Source of the DNA: Celoporthe dispersa
Taxonomy: Eukaryota > Ascomycota > Sordariomycetes > Diaporthales > Cryphonectriaceae
DNA length: 64,000 nt
Direction of reading: 5' to 3'
Assembly (NCBI GenBank): GCA_016584495.1
Contig: WAID01000004.1
Location: 1,984,001 to 2,048,000, forward strand
In this document: positions 33,582 through 44,765 of the stretch, one piece after another
How positions within the stretch are numbered: position 1 is the stretch's first letter
Layout of the letters: each line of letters opens with the position of its first letter
The notes under the pieces: generated by a model
What the model saw: the letters and a program-made list of their open reading frames with translations, nothing else
Database searches by the model: none
Told to the model about the DNA's origin: nothing
Program-made: the position numbers and the translations under genes

Positions 33582-35196
33582 ATGAGGTATCAGGGTTTGC
33601 AGAGCATCCTGGGCTGCTTAGCCCTCGCCTCTGGATGCCATGCCTCGGCAGATGCCTCCAGGAGCCCTCAATTTCAGAGACTGCCTTCCCTACGAGAGCA
33701 AGATCAGATGGTCAATTCGTGGACAGAGGAGCGGAAACTCCTCATTCCGGGCATTCTGAGCAAGTATAATGTCGACGCATGGCTTGTCCGTACTACTCCT
33801 TCCCAGTGCTTCGGGACCTTGATCTAGCTGCTACTGGTACCTCCGCGCAGTGACCTATCCTTTTCTTTTGCGATGTGGCTGACACGGTGCACCACAGATA
33901 AGCCAGCGAGAGTATGGCGAGGATACAGTGTTCTGGGCCCTCAAGGACTTCACCCAGTTCTCCGCCCGCCGCCGCACTACGCAGCTCTTCCTGGCCAACG
34001 CTACGGAGGGTGGCCCCTCGGCATACTCCTGGATTGACAACACGCCCCTCGTATGGACCGAGCTGCGGTCCATCCTCGACGAGCAGCAGCCCCGCAGCAT
34101 CGCGCTGAACACGCACTCCGAGCTTGCCTTCTCCGGCGGTCTGCACGCTGGCGAGAGGGATGCCATCGGCGCTGCCCTCGGCGAGGAGTGGAGCGATAAG
34201 TTCGTCCTCGAGCCCATGATCGCTGTTGAGCTGGTCGCCACCATGGTCGACGGGCGTCTTGATTGGTACCGCAGGATGATGGAGACGGCCTGGGCGATCA
34301 TCGAGGAGGCATTCAGCAGCAGGGTGATCCGGCCCGGCGTGACGACTGCCCAGGACGTGGAGTGGTGGATGCGGGAGAAGATCCAGGCGCTCAACTATAC
34401 GACGTGGTTCCAGCCTAGTGTTTCCATCATGACGGAGAATGATTGCAGCATGTGTTCTACGTCCCTCCAAGAGGAGCAGCAGCAGCGGCAGCAGGGGCAG
34501 ATGAGTGTGCCCGATGAACCTGAGACCCCTGCACACCTAATTCGACATGGTGATATTATCCACTGTGATTTTGGCGTGACGGCTTTGGGACTGAACACGG
34601 ATACCCAGCACCTTGGATACGTGTTGCATCCGGGAGATGACGAGGCTGCTGTGCCTGAAAGCATGCTGGAGGGGCTGCGGAAAGCCAACAGGCTGCAGGA
34701 CATGACCCGGGAGCATATGAAGATCGGCATGAGCGGAAACGATATCCTCAGAAACATCCGTGCCCAGATGAGAGAAGAGGGCATTGAGGGTAAAATCTAC
34801 TGCCATGCGACAGGAGAATTTGGTCACAGTGCTGGGACACTGATTGGTTAGTCCAGCCCAACCTCCCATCCCGAGGTCTTTGGAGAAATGTAGATGAGGG
34901 AAGGGACCTGTGATTAATTACTTGTTTTCGCAGGAATGACAAATCTCCAGGACGAGGTTCCATTCTTGGGCGACCTGCCTCTGCTCAAGAACACATACTA
35001 TAGCATCGAGCTGTATGCCGAGCACTATGTCCCGGAGAAGAACATGACGGTCAAGTTTCCGCAGGAGGAGGATGTGTTCTGGAGCGAGGAGACTCAATCC
35101 TGGGAGTGGGTGTATGGTCGGCAGTCCAGGTATCTGTTCGTCCATCCTGGTAGTGACAACCCTCTGGTGTACGATCAGGCTGTGTTGGAGCTTTAG
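33582..35196 (+). CDS. Secreted M24 (creatinase/aminopeptidase P-like) metallopeptidase family protein
   Basis: Three exons (33582-33785, 33898-34846, 34934-35196; introns of 112 and 87 nt, first donor GTCCGT) encode 471 aa. The N-terminus MRYQGLQSILGCLALASG is a likely signal peptide. The N-terminal half includes YNVDAWL joined to ISQREYGEDTVFWALKDF. The pita-bread catalytic half starts about residue 260. Candidate metal ligands, in order, are the Asp in IHCDFGVTAL, the Asp in LNTDTQHLGYV, the His in GEFGHSAGTLIG, and glutamates in SIELYAEHY and near the end. M24 members cleave X-Pro bonds or split creatine-like substrates; the exact substrate cannot be read from sequence. The start at 33582 is the first ATG giving a secretory leader. 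Next gene downstream is convergent. Confidence 0.8.
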
Positions 35197-36275
35197 TACA
35201 GGTGGAGATAAAGTTTAAGACATGAACGGTCTTATGATAGTATGACAGTCTGAATATAGTGGTTATTATTACCTAAATTAGGCGAGAGAAAGAGACAAAG
35301 AAGAAAAGAAGAAGCGAGAGGGGGAAAAAATTGACCTTCATGTCTGAGTATGATGTGTGTATCGATTTCAGATGTGCCATGCTTCACAATTATGCGTATT
35401 GTCTATAATTTTGGACGGAATTGCTGAAGACTGTTTTCGATTTATCCTTCCTTCCTTTTCTGCTATAAGTCGCCAGCAAAGCTAAGATAGAAAGTCTTTC
35501 GATCATGGTATCTGTTACAAGGCTTACTTTTCCTAAAGCGAATTTCTTTTTAATCTTAGCTTGCTTCAATATCGAATTTAAATATTATAACTATTGAGAA
35601 TATTGGCAGCTAGGTTCTGGAGCTAAAATCCACAATCATTATGCAGGAGAGAGTGTATCCGAAAAACTTCAGTCTCAAAAAGAGGTCAAAAAGGGTCTAC
35701 GACGATGAATGCCAGGTCCATGTCGATATCAAAGCATGTTGGTGGCTGGAGGAATAGATTCAGGCTCATTAACTCTAAACTGAGTCAAACATCACCTGTC
35801 GTATATTTGCGAGTGTACCTAGTCCAGAATATCAGATGACTTGATCTTGATATCTATTCAGTTTATACTTACTCTTAAGATATACTATTAATAACTATAA
35901 GAAAGTATTATATTCTCAGATGATACTGATATTGTTTATTGCTTTAGCGCATCTTTCATAGTGCTCTTACTCAGGATAATATCGATAAGAAATATATACA
36001 CTCGAGATGGGTTATGATTCCAACATGTAGATAAATATTGCTTTTTATATCTCAAAATATAAATCACATTATAGCTTGCTAAATCCTCTAAACATATCAA
36101 ATTACATATATATTGGGCCATCTTTATGCTTTGTAATAAAAGTTGACCCTGTACTCTTCGATTGTTTGATTTCTAAAGTATTCATCAAGGTGTATTTATT
36201 ATTCAAATCTCTGCGAGCTAGCTAGAGCTATTTAATAAGCTGAGAGTTTCTGATCAGATAGGGGACCATCATTGA
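35197..36275. other. AT-rich convergent intergenic stretch
   Basis: Between the convergent M24 and GH3 genes. From about 35500 to 36250 the base composition drops sharply to AT-rich, with many TATAAT/AATATT-like words, unlike the GC-rich genes around it. No coding frame, no repeats with obvious ends. Confidence 0.6.
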
Positions 36276-38549
36276 TCACGACACAGCAAGCGTCGCATTC
36301 AGTCTCAAATCCCGACTCGAAGCCCCAACACTAACGACAAAGTTCCCACTCGGGACAAGCCAGTTCTGACTGGCCACGTCCCAGTAGCTCAGGTCCTTCC
36401 TGCGCAGGTTAAACGTGGCCGTCCCCTCGGCCCCGGCCGCGAGCGAGAGCTTGTCGAACCCGCGGAGCTGCCTGGGCGGAGAGGCTGGGGCGCTGGCGGG
36501 CAGGCTGACGTATAGCTGTGCGGCCTCTGCGCCGGCGACGGAGCCAGTGTTGGTGATGGTTGCTGTTACTGTCGCGACGGTCTCGAAGAGGTCTGTTCGT
36601 CCGCCTGGGGCTGTCGTGCCTGTCGCGGGACCCGAGGTGGCGGTCGAGGTCACGGTGATGTCTGCGTAGGTGAAGGTCGTGTACGCTGATTGTGATGTGA
36701 GTAAAACCTCTCATTAATAGTGTTTATGATCCATTGTTCGTTACTCCCCCTCGATTAGATGCAGAGCGCACTTACACAATCCAAAGCCATATTCATACCG
36801 CGGGCTGATGTTACTCTCATCGAAATGCCGATAGTCGATGTACAGTCCCTCTGAAAAGCTGTCATCACCACTCACAATGGTCGAGGGGTAGTCAGAGGTG
36901 GCCTTGGCGATTGTGAAGGGAAGCTTCCCGGACGGGGTCGTGTCGCCGTACAGGATGTCCACCAGGGCGTTCCCGCTCTCCTGAGAGCCTAGGCCCGCCC
37001 AGACCACAGCTTTCACGCCAGGAAGGGCCAAGATGGTCTCCAGGATGACGGGGCCGACGCTCTGCACCACGACGATGGTATTGTTATTGGCCGCCGCCAC
37101 AGCCTGGACGAGCTGGTTGCCGCTGTGCCAAGGGTCGAGGTTGTTCCTGTCGCCGGCATTGCCCTCGACCGTGATGTACCCCTCTCCCGAGTCCGAGGTG
37201 ATGACAACAATAGCCACGTCGGCGCCAGAAACTGTGCTCGATACGCTACCCGTATCGTCGGTGCTGCTGACGGTCAAAGTTGTTCCGTCCGCGGCTGTCC
37301 TGTTCTTGAGGGCATCGTACGGGGCGACCAGGTAAGGATACTGGGCTGTGCCGCTGCCCCAGCCCATACCCAGAGTCCCGGTATCACAGCCCCGATCCGT
37401 GCAGGCATTGGCGCCCGCGGGATTAACGACGGCAGCAGAGCCGACCAGGGCAATCTCCTTGGGTGTCTGCAGGGGCAAAACAGAGCCTGTATTCTGCAGC
37501 AGGATGATGCCGTCCCTGGCGATGGCCCGAACGTTGTCGGCGTGGGTCGACTGCACACTGGCCTGCAGGTTGATAGACGGATACCTGGAGTCCTGGCCGA
37601 CGAGATACCATGCGGCCAGGATCCTGGTGACCATGTCGTCCACCCGGCTCTCGGGCACCTCGCCGCTCTGCACGGCGCTCAGCAGCTGTGGTCCCCAGAG
37701 GATCGTGCCGCCGCTGTAGTCGCTTCCCGGCATGGTCATGTCTAGACCGTTCACGGCAGACGCCACGGTCGTGTGCTGGGCGTCCCAGTCGCTCATCACG
37801 TACCCCAGGAAGCCGAGCTCGTCCTTGAGCAGCGAGTTCATGGTGCCGTCGTTCTCACAGGCCCACGTCTCGTTGATCTTGTTGTAGGAGCACATGACGC
37901 TGGCCACACCGGCGTGCACCGCATCCGCAAAGGGCCACAGGTACAGCTCGTGCATGGTCCGGTCGGCCGCATTGCTCGACATGGTATCGCGGTTGAGCTC
38001 CTGCTCGTTGAGAATGTAGTGCTTTGCTGTCGCCTGCACGCCGCTGCCCTGCATCCCCGCGATGGTCTGCTCCATGGCGATGCCGGTGAAGTAGGGGTCG
38101 GGCCCGAAGCCTTCCCAGATCCGTCCTCCCTGTGCATTTTTGCCCAGCGGGCCGGCTACGGGCCCGAGGAGGACGTGGACGCCGCAGCCTTTGGCCTCGG
38201 CACCTAGGTATTGGCCCCTCTGGAGGATCAGGTCGACGTCCCAGGTGGCAGCTGCTTGGATCCCTGGCGTGAACGCGGTGACGCTGGTTGCATATCGGAC
38301 ACCTAGTGGTGAGTCCTGGAGGCAGAGCTCTGGGTAGCCGATAGAGGAGATGGCGGCGGTATTTCCTACACAGGGGCCGTCGTTCCAGCCTATGCCTGTC
38401 ACTATGTTGATCTTGTCCTGGAGGGATAGTACGGCGAGCGACGCATTTGCTTTGGTGTATGCGGACGACCAGTCGAATGTTTGGGCGGAGGTGGGAGTCG
38501 TGAACAGGGACAGGGACCCGAGGGTCAGGGCGAGTCGAAGGAGGAGCAT
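36276..38549 (-). CDS. bgl1: Secreted GH3 beta-glucosidase
   Basis: Two exons (38549-36776 and 36685-36276; intron 36775-36686, donor GTAAGT) encode 727 aa. A signal peptide (MLLLRLALTLGSLSLFTTPTSA) leads into TFDWSSAYTKANASLAVLSL. GH3 landmarks: GPVAGPLGKNAQGGRIWEGF, KHYILNEQELNRDT, and the nucleophile Asp in GFLGYVMSDWDAQHTTVASA (about residue 260). The second alpha/beta domain contains GEGYITVEGNAGDRNNLDPW, and the C-terminal fibronectin-III-like domain starts after YEYGFGLSYTTFTY. Length and order match fungal extracellular beta-glucosidases near 740 aa, which hydrolyse cellobiose to glucose and complement the GH7 enzyme at 22.5 kb. The reading frame is unbroken. Confidence 0.93.
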
Positions 38550-38667
38550 ATTGAGTAATAGTGTGCAGGTTATCGTGTTCTAATTATCACCACATGCAGC
38601 CAGTGGTGCTCACGAACTGATAGGACTTGAACCTCAGAGACCAGCAAAAGTAAAAAGGCAGTCATTC

Positions 38668-38675
38668 CTTATACA
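38668..38675 (-). promoter_or_regulatory. Possible TATA element of GH3 gene
   Basis: The minus strand reads GTATAAGG about 120 bp upstream of the GH3 start codon. Consensus and distance only. Confidence 0.4.
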
Positions 38676-39228
38676 TGATCCTACAAGCGTCATAAGTTCA
38701 TACGACGGTACCAGATGCAGGGAAAGAGATAATCTACTTTACCCTATGTGACCGCATTAATTAAAATATTAAATAATTCACCCGGAAGACGAATCCTGGT
38801 ATTGTACCTTGGCAACACTCCCACGATGGATCGTCGCCGCCCAGTGTTAGATCGGGATTAATCTCTTTTCGAGAAGATCTACCTCTGGGGTAAAAAAAAA
38901 GAAGAAGAAAAAAACTTTGGTCACGTTCGCCCTTCCAGCAGCTGCAATGGTAAGTCGAGTCGGTAGTCATGGCCCCATTTGGTCTAGGCGAGGAGGTTGA
39001 GCGACCGCACCAAGGTTTTTTTTCCCCCTTCTTTTTTTTTCCCTTTCGCGTAGGCGGCCCGCATAGCCACTTGGAGATTTTAGCCAATATTCTTGGCAGG
39101 GCAGGGCAGGGCAGCAGGGGAGAGGCGAGGTATTGACGCGGGCGAAGAAAAGCCACGATAACTGTTGGTGTGTTGGCTGCGGAGGCGAGGAGGTATGTCG
39201 AGGGTGATCGACACTGCGTACTATATAT

Positions 39229-39362
39229 GCAGGTAATAGCACTATTAGTTGAAACTGGGGGTTTGGTCCTATGTGAGAAGCCCGACAAGATTACACGGCA
39301 TCTTGTGGCGTGCTGATCTCGGGATAGAAGAGAGGGGTAGAAGGAAAAAGGAAAAGAAAAAA
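39229..39362 (+). repeat. Diverged direct repeat, left copy
   Basis: Shares TGCAGG, TGGGGGTTTG (39256) and the 15-bp core GCATCTTGTGGCGTG (39298-39312), then GATCTC and a purine-rich GGAAAAGAAAA tail, in the same order and orientation as 42010-42140. The two copies flank the 2EXR gene. Confidence 0.7.
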
Positions 39363-40059
39363 AAAGTTTCCGGGGCTTTTTGAGAATCCGCCTTCCCGGC
39401 CCTCCTCGTGGCCTAGCAACGCTCATGACCTGCAGCCAAATGAGTTGCTACTGGAAAGGACAATTGATCTCTAGTCGCCTATTTCGTATTTTCAGATATG
39501 CAATAGATACTAATAGATGAAACAGTCTACATAGCCCCATGTATCCATCTCCTTCTACACTTTTGCTCTTTAATGCATATATATCAAGGTCCGTCCCTGA
39601 ATGTTGTTTGGACGAGCAGGCAGTAGTATCTACATCCCTAGAGTGTGGTACTCGGTCTTATTTCCGACTTGGTAAATACTATAACGTTTTTTGTTTTTAT
39701 TTACTTTTTTTTTGAAGAAAAAAAAAGTGTTGTACACCTTTCATGATCATATATCATGTTTAGCAGCAGCATGACAATGGCTAGCTTTCCTAGAATTGAC
39801 CGATATGGCATTACTGTTCATAGTTCTATCTTGTAGCTTGTAAGAAATCAAGTGCATGGGAAGAAATGCGTTGATCTGAGCATTCAGAGACAACGGTGAG
39901 CATCTGAAACGGACTAGTGTAATCGCCTATAATTAGTCATTACTTGGGTAAAGCTGCAGCTGGGAATGAGGAGCAGCCTGCCCGACGGTGTTGGCTCTCT
40001 GGGAGCTTCATCACTCTCCATCCTTCTCTACCCCCACACCCTGCGACATTCCCTCCACG

Positions 40060-42019
40060 ATGGCAGAGACCGCCGCAAATGACTTATCTCTGTCCAGTGC
40101 GGCGCGGCCTCCTGGCTTCCGCAGCCTGCGGCAGAGCGAGATGACGGATTTCTTTGCCCTTCTCGGCCCACCAAAGCCTGTCCCCCGGGTCACCTTCCTC
40201 GACCTGCCGCGGCACGTCCGTGAAAGAATCTACGACTGTGCCAACGTCGGCGGCAACAAGTTCATCGACCTCAACTTCTGGACCGCCAAGCATAACAACC
40301 ACCAGCAGGACCACGACAGCCAGCAGCTGGACAGCCTGCCTGCACTCGTGGAGGAGCGCCGGTATGCCGCGGGCACCTCGCCCTATTCGGAGGAGCCCTT
40401 CCCTTCCGGTCTCTTGCGGGCGGGCTCCCGCCTCATCCACGACGAGGTCCAGGCCAAGTTATACTCCCAGAACACCTTTGCAGTAAGCCTGTTGGGACAC
40501 GACGGCCTCCTCCCGCTCGAGGGGCTCAGCGATGCTGCGCTCAGGGAGCTGCGAGTGCTGATCGTGAGCCTGCGGCCCTGCAGGTGTCTCAATACCTCGT
40601 TCTGCACCGAGGTCGACTGGGAGCGCGGCAGGGGCGACTTTTGGGCCAGGCCCCAGGGCGTCTATTTCTGCACCGCTCTGGAGAGCCTGTCCCACAAACC
40701 CCGGCCGCTCGGACGAGTGAGCCGGACGGACAAGCTGACCTTGGCCCGATGGCAGCGGATATGTGCACGCCTGGCGGTACATCTCCGACCGGACCAGCTC
40801 AAGCTGTACCTCCTGGCCGACATCGCTGATGACCAGACCGCCCACGCTATCCTCGACCCGCTACGAGGCATGCCTGTGCTCAGAGAGGTGGCCATTACCC
40901 TTGGCGACCGCTGGAAGGGTCCGGGACCCGGGTCGCGACTATCAGTACGAGTTACCGCGCTCGCACTGATGGACAAGCCGGCGGGTGACCCCCGTTCCGC
41001 TTTCCAGACCTGCCGCTGGAGGTGCAGCTGCTGGTCCTCCAGCACTCCGACCTGGTAGGCCGGCCTTATATGGACTGGTGCCGATTTGAGGGATTCCGCA
41101 CAGGGCCCTATGGGGCAAGCTGCCCTCGGGGCTCCGAGACATCCTCTTTCAACTGGGATATGTTCTGCTCGCGGGAGCACAGCCATGCTACCACCTTCAG
41201 CCCCCGGTGTAGGTGCTCCCCCCGCAGCTCCGCTACTTCCTGGTCAGCAAGAGCTTCGCGGCGGCTGCTCGTGTCGTGTTCTACCGGAGCAACGCGTTCA
41301 GGCTGTTCCCTGGCCGCCGGGGCGTCTTCACGAAAACCGCCGGGGACAACGCCCCCCCGGAGGTGCCTAGCGACGTTTACCGGATCCCCATACCGTCCTT
41401 CCTGCGCAGCATTCCGCACGGGTACATCTCGAGCCTCAGACACCTCATCCTGCTCTTCCCGCCCCTCACGCCGACGTATCTGTCGCCGGGCAAGCCCGTC
41501 TGGGAAGAATGGATGCTCTCCGTCGGGCACCTGGCGAAGCTCGTGCGCACAGGCCGGCCCCGCCTCAGGCTCGAAGTCCACTTCAGCCCTTTCGCGCCCC
41601 CATGCGGCGAGCCGCCCATGGTCGGGACCCTGCAGTACCAGTTCATGCGGGCGGACGAGAGACGGGACAAGTTGCTGGAGCTGAGCATGCTGGTCGCGTA
41701 CAGGCGTATCCTCCGGCCGCTGAGCGGACTGAGACCAGGGCTGCGTGCTTTTCTGGTCCGCGTGAAGCGGCCGCCGCATTATAGCATGCGAGAGGACTGC
41801 ATGAGGCACGAGAGAATGCTTGAGACGATGATTATGGGTAGGAAATATGACTCGACAGAGTTGCGGAGAGAGACTGAGGCTTGGTCTGAACTACAGCCGA
41901 CCCGCTCCGTGCTTGTTTGGGATGGTGAGGTGTGGGCATATGGACTCGATCCTTGCATAGTTCGATCGAGGACTACCGAAGTATCAAGACTTGGATATCA
42001 TCTTGCAGGCAATGGATAG
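40060..42019 (+). CDS. Double 2EXR/F-box-like protein, two frame breaks
   Basis: The gene starts at ATG 40060 (MAETAANDLSLSS) and ends at 42019; with two single-base corrections it is one 653-aa intronless frame. The first unit begins VTFLDLPRHVRERIYDCANV (about residue 47). The second begins FRFPDLPLEVQLLVLQHSDL (about residue 313), followed by a Cys/His-rich stretch (GASCPRGSE, FCSREHSH, SPRCRCSPP) and LRYFLVSKSFAAAARVVFYR, NAFRLFPG. This two-unit layout recurs in Sordariomycete 2EXR/F-box-like families of unknown function. Breaks: a C5 at 40989-40993 needs six C's (PAGDPPFRFPDLP), and a C6 at 41218-41223 needs seven (RCRCSPPQLRYF). As written, translation stops near 41058. Both breaks are one-base losses in C runs. 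Confidence 0.72.
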
Positions 42020-42140
42020 GCACCCATTATTATGAGTTGTTAGTGGGGGTTTGAGAGAATCCCAACGACATGACACAGCATCTTGTGGCGTGGAGATCTC
42101 ATGGAAGAAGAAAGAAAAGGTAAAAGAAAAAAAAGGAAAA
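42010..42140 (+). repeat. Diverged direct repeat, right copy
   Basis: Begins in the last codons of the 2EXR gene (TGCAGGCAATGG) and holds TGGGGGTTTG (42044) and the core GCATCTTGTGGCGTG (42078-42092), followed by GATCTC and a GAAAAGAAAA-type tail. Same orientation as the copy at 39229-39362. Confidence 0.7.
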
Positions 42141-42828
42141 GAAGGGAGAGAGCAGGATCTGATTGCGTCCAAGATCTGTGCTGGAATACTTGCCCAAGTG
42201 AGTGATTAGTTGATCACTCAAGTAAATACTTGGGTAGGTGGAGGCGATTTGTAGGGCGGTGTTGTTCAAGGCTCATGATCTTCAAAAAGAGAGAGAGAGA
42301 GATATAAAAAAAAAAAAGATACCTTCGTTCTCAATGAGGGTCAAGTATTGTTATCATCCGACAGTGGTCTCCTTAGATCTTGACTCACCCTCCTCTATAC
42401 ATATCTTAATCGCAGATGCGCACTGCGAACCGCGCCCTTGGCGGCCGTGTGTCATAGCAGGAAATTGTCACTTATCTCGACAAGACGAAGTGCCCAGGTG
42501 GAGCCGGCCCCGGGATATGCTGCACGCTGCCCCCTCATGAAGTCGCCGGGAATCCATTACTTGCTTGGTTATGACTCTCTTCCGATCCCGAAGCCGCTTG
42601 CGACGGCATCGGCACTTCTGAAGACTCACCTCCTCACAGGCTCGTTCTACTTATTATCCCGCAACACACACACACACACACCACACGATTGACACAGCCT
42701 AGCTGGACTAGAATCGAGCTATTAGTCTCGCGGCCTCCTCTTCTGGATCGGTGATAGCTGTTGAGCAAACGGCCAAGTTCTAAGGTCGACGCTGGACCAT
42801 ACTGTACAACCGATCACAAGCCAACAAG
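42020..42828. other. Intergenic region with hairpin and CA repeat
   Basis: Between two same-strand genes. Contains the right direct repeat, a two-part hairpin at 42193-42234, an A-rich run near 42306 and a CA run at about 42663-42683. No further coding frame. Confidence 0.55.
42193..42234. repeat. Two-part inverted repeat
   Basis: CCCAAGT (42193-42199) pairs with ACTTGGG (42228-42234), and inside it GAGTGAT (42200-42206) pairs with ATCACTC (42213-42219) around a 6-nt loop, with an 8-nt bulge on the right side. Confidence 0.75.
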
Positions 42829-44432
42829 ATGGGGTCGTGTAATAGTAAACTATTTTCAGGCCCGTCCAGGTTGCTTAAACACAACGGAAGCACCCAGTCC
42901 ACGGTTGTCGGCGATCAACGTCAGCAGCCAGACACGACTGGTGATATCAGCAAGCCAGATCCGGACGAACTGCCGCTGGCCTTTGGCAAGAGTCTGCGGA
43001 GGTTCTTCCTGCTGGATGATGACTACCACAACCTCAACCATGGTATGGAAACGATGCAACCACTCAGAATCCTCTCTCTCTCTCTCTCCTGACAAGTCAA
43101 CGCGTTGATCTCTAACAGGAACACCCAGGCTCCTTTGGCACGCACCCCCTTGCCATCCAACAGCGCCGCCAGCACTATCTGTCCCTCTACGAGCGCACCC
43201 CCGACCCCTTCATCCGCTACACCTACCCGGACCTCCTCGACGAGAACCGCAGGGCCATCGCCGCCCTCCTCAACGCCCCCTCCGCCAACGAGGTTGTCTT
43301 CGTCAGCAATGCCACCGTCGGCGTCAACACCGTCCTGCGCGCCCTGGCCGAGTTCTGGACGGACGACGCGCGGGACGAGGTCCTCTTCTTCAGCACCATC
43401 TACGGCGGCTGCGGCAAGACGGTCGACTACGTCTCCGACTCGACCCGGGGCCTCGTGCGCGGCCGCGCCGTCGAGCTGACCTACCCCGTCTCTGACGCCG
43501 AGATCCTGGCCCGGTTCCGTGCCGCCGTGGAGGCTTCCCGCGCAGCAGGCCGCCGCCCCCGCGTAGCCGTTATCGACGCCGTCTCCTCGCTCCCCGGCGT
43601 GCCTTTCCCCTACGAGGCCGTCGTGGCCGCCTGCCGCGAGCAGGGCATCCTCAGCCTCGTCGACGCCGCCCAGGGCGTGGGCCTCATCCCGCTCGACCTG
43701 TCCGCCCTCGACCCGGACTTTCTCGTCACCAACTGCCACAAGTGGCTGTTCGTCCCGCGCGGCTGTGCCGCCTTCTACGTGGCCTCGAGGAACCAGCACC
43801 TCATCCGCTCCACGCTGCCGACCTCGCACGGGTACGTCCCGCGGGACCCGCCGTCGGCGGCGCCACGGGCGAATCCTCTGCCGCCCAGCAGCAAGAGCGC
43901 CTTTGTCGCCATGTTTGAGTTTGTGGGCACGCTGGACAACTCGCCCTACCTGTGCGTCAAGGACGCCATCGAGTGGAGGGAGAAGATGCTGGGCGGGGAG
44001 GAGAGGATCAGGAGCTACCTGTGGGCGCTGGCCTCGGAGGGGGGCGAGCAGGTTGCGAGGTTTCTGGGCACGAGGGTCATGCAGAACGAGGAGGGCACGC
44101 TGACCAGGAGCGCCATGGTGAATGTGGCCCTGCCCGTGATCGTGGAGCCTAGACCCGAGGACGTCCTGGGCAGGGAGGATGGGGCCACGACCGCCTCAGC
44201 CGGAGAAGGCGAGACGGTGATCCCGCACGAGGACTCCAAGAGGATCTGGGCATGGATGACCAAGGTTCTTGTCGATGAGTACAAGACCTTCATCCCGATA
44301 TACTCCCACGCCGGTCGGTTCTGGGTTCGCCTGAGCGCGCAGGTCTACCTCGACATGGATGACTTCGAATGGGCCGGCAGGACACTGAAGGAGCTGTGTG
44401 ACCGGGTAGCCAGGAAGGACTATGACGGATGA
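42829..44432 (+). CDS. egt2: PLP-dependent class V aminotransferase-fold lyase, EGT2-like
   Basis: Two exons (42829-43042 and 43129-44432; intron 43043-43128, donor GTATGG) encode 505 aa. After a variable leader comes DYHNLNHG joined to SFGTHPLAIQQRQQHYLSLY. The fold markers are VVFVSNATVGVNTVLR, STIYGGCGKTVDYV, SLVDAAQGVG and the PLP-lysine motif VTNCHKWLFVPRGCAAFYV, then RSTLPTSHGYVP and FEFVGTLDNSPYLCVKDAIE. The end DDFEWAGRTLKELCDRVA is typical of the group. The overall pattern resembles fungal hercynylcysteine sulfoxide lyase (EGT2), the last step of ergothioneine synthesis; isopenicillin N epimerase-like members share the fold, so substrate is an inference. EGT1 is not in this window. 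Confidence 0.82.
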
Positions 44433-44765
44433 TCTTGCCAGAGGAGGGAGTCTGCGCAGGAGGGGTAGAGCCGGTGGCTGCGGACCCGGAGATTTGAGGA
44501 ATCTTGTTTACACCCCTGACATTTTGTAGTACGCCAATAACTCTTGAGAACGAATGCCGACGCTCATGCACATACATCCTCGTTCCATGCTGCCTTGGGG
44601 AGTCACCAGGGTAGGGAGAACACACTAGCTAGAACACATTGTGAGATTCATCATCCGCCGCTCACGCATTGCCCTGCATGTGCAATAATTTGGTCATGTG
44701 TTGCCTCAACACCTCCCTCCTCTCTCTCTCTCTCTCTCTCTCGTCTTGTGTCCCGATCCCACCCA
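44433..44765. other. Convergent intergenic stretch with CT microsatellite
   Basis: Short 3' flank shared by two convergent genes; holds (TC)n at about 44720-44742, next to the stop codon of the GLTP gene. No other feature seen. Confidence 0.6.
44720..44742. repeat. (TC)n microsatellite
   Basis: A perfect TC run in the shared 3' flank of the EGT2-like and GLTP genes. Confidence 0.9.

Larger units (their letters stand above)
38550..40059. other. Gene-free divergent region with relic of downstream gene flank
   Basis: This 1.5 kb lies between divergent GH3 and 2EXR genes. Around 39229-39362 it carries a diverged copy of the sequence found just after the 2EXR gene (42010-42140). The rest is AT-rich, with T/A runs near 39691-39727. 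No conserved coding frame. Confidence 0.55.

Noticed and set aside
22541..38549. Secondary-metabolite or formal gene cluster
   Set aside because: No polyketide synthase, NRPS, terpene cyclase, transporter or pathway regulator lies among the secreted enzymes.
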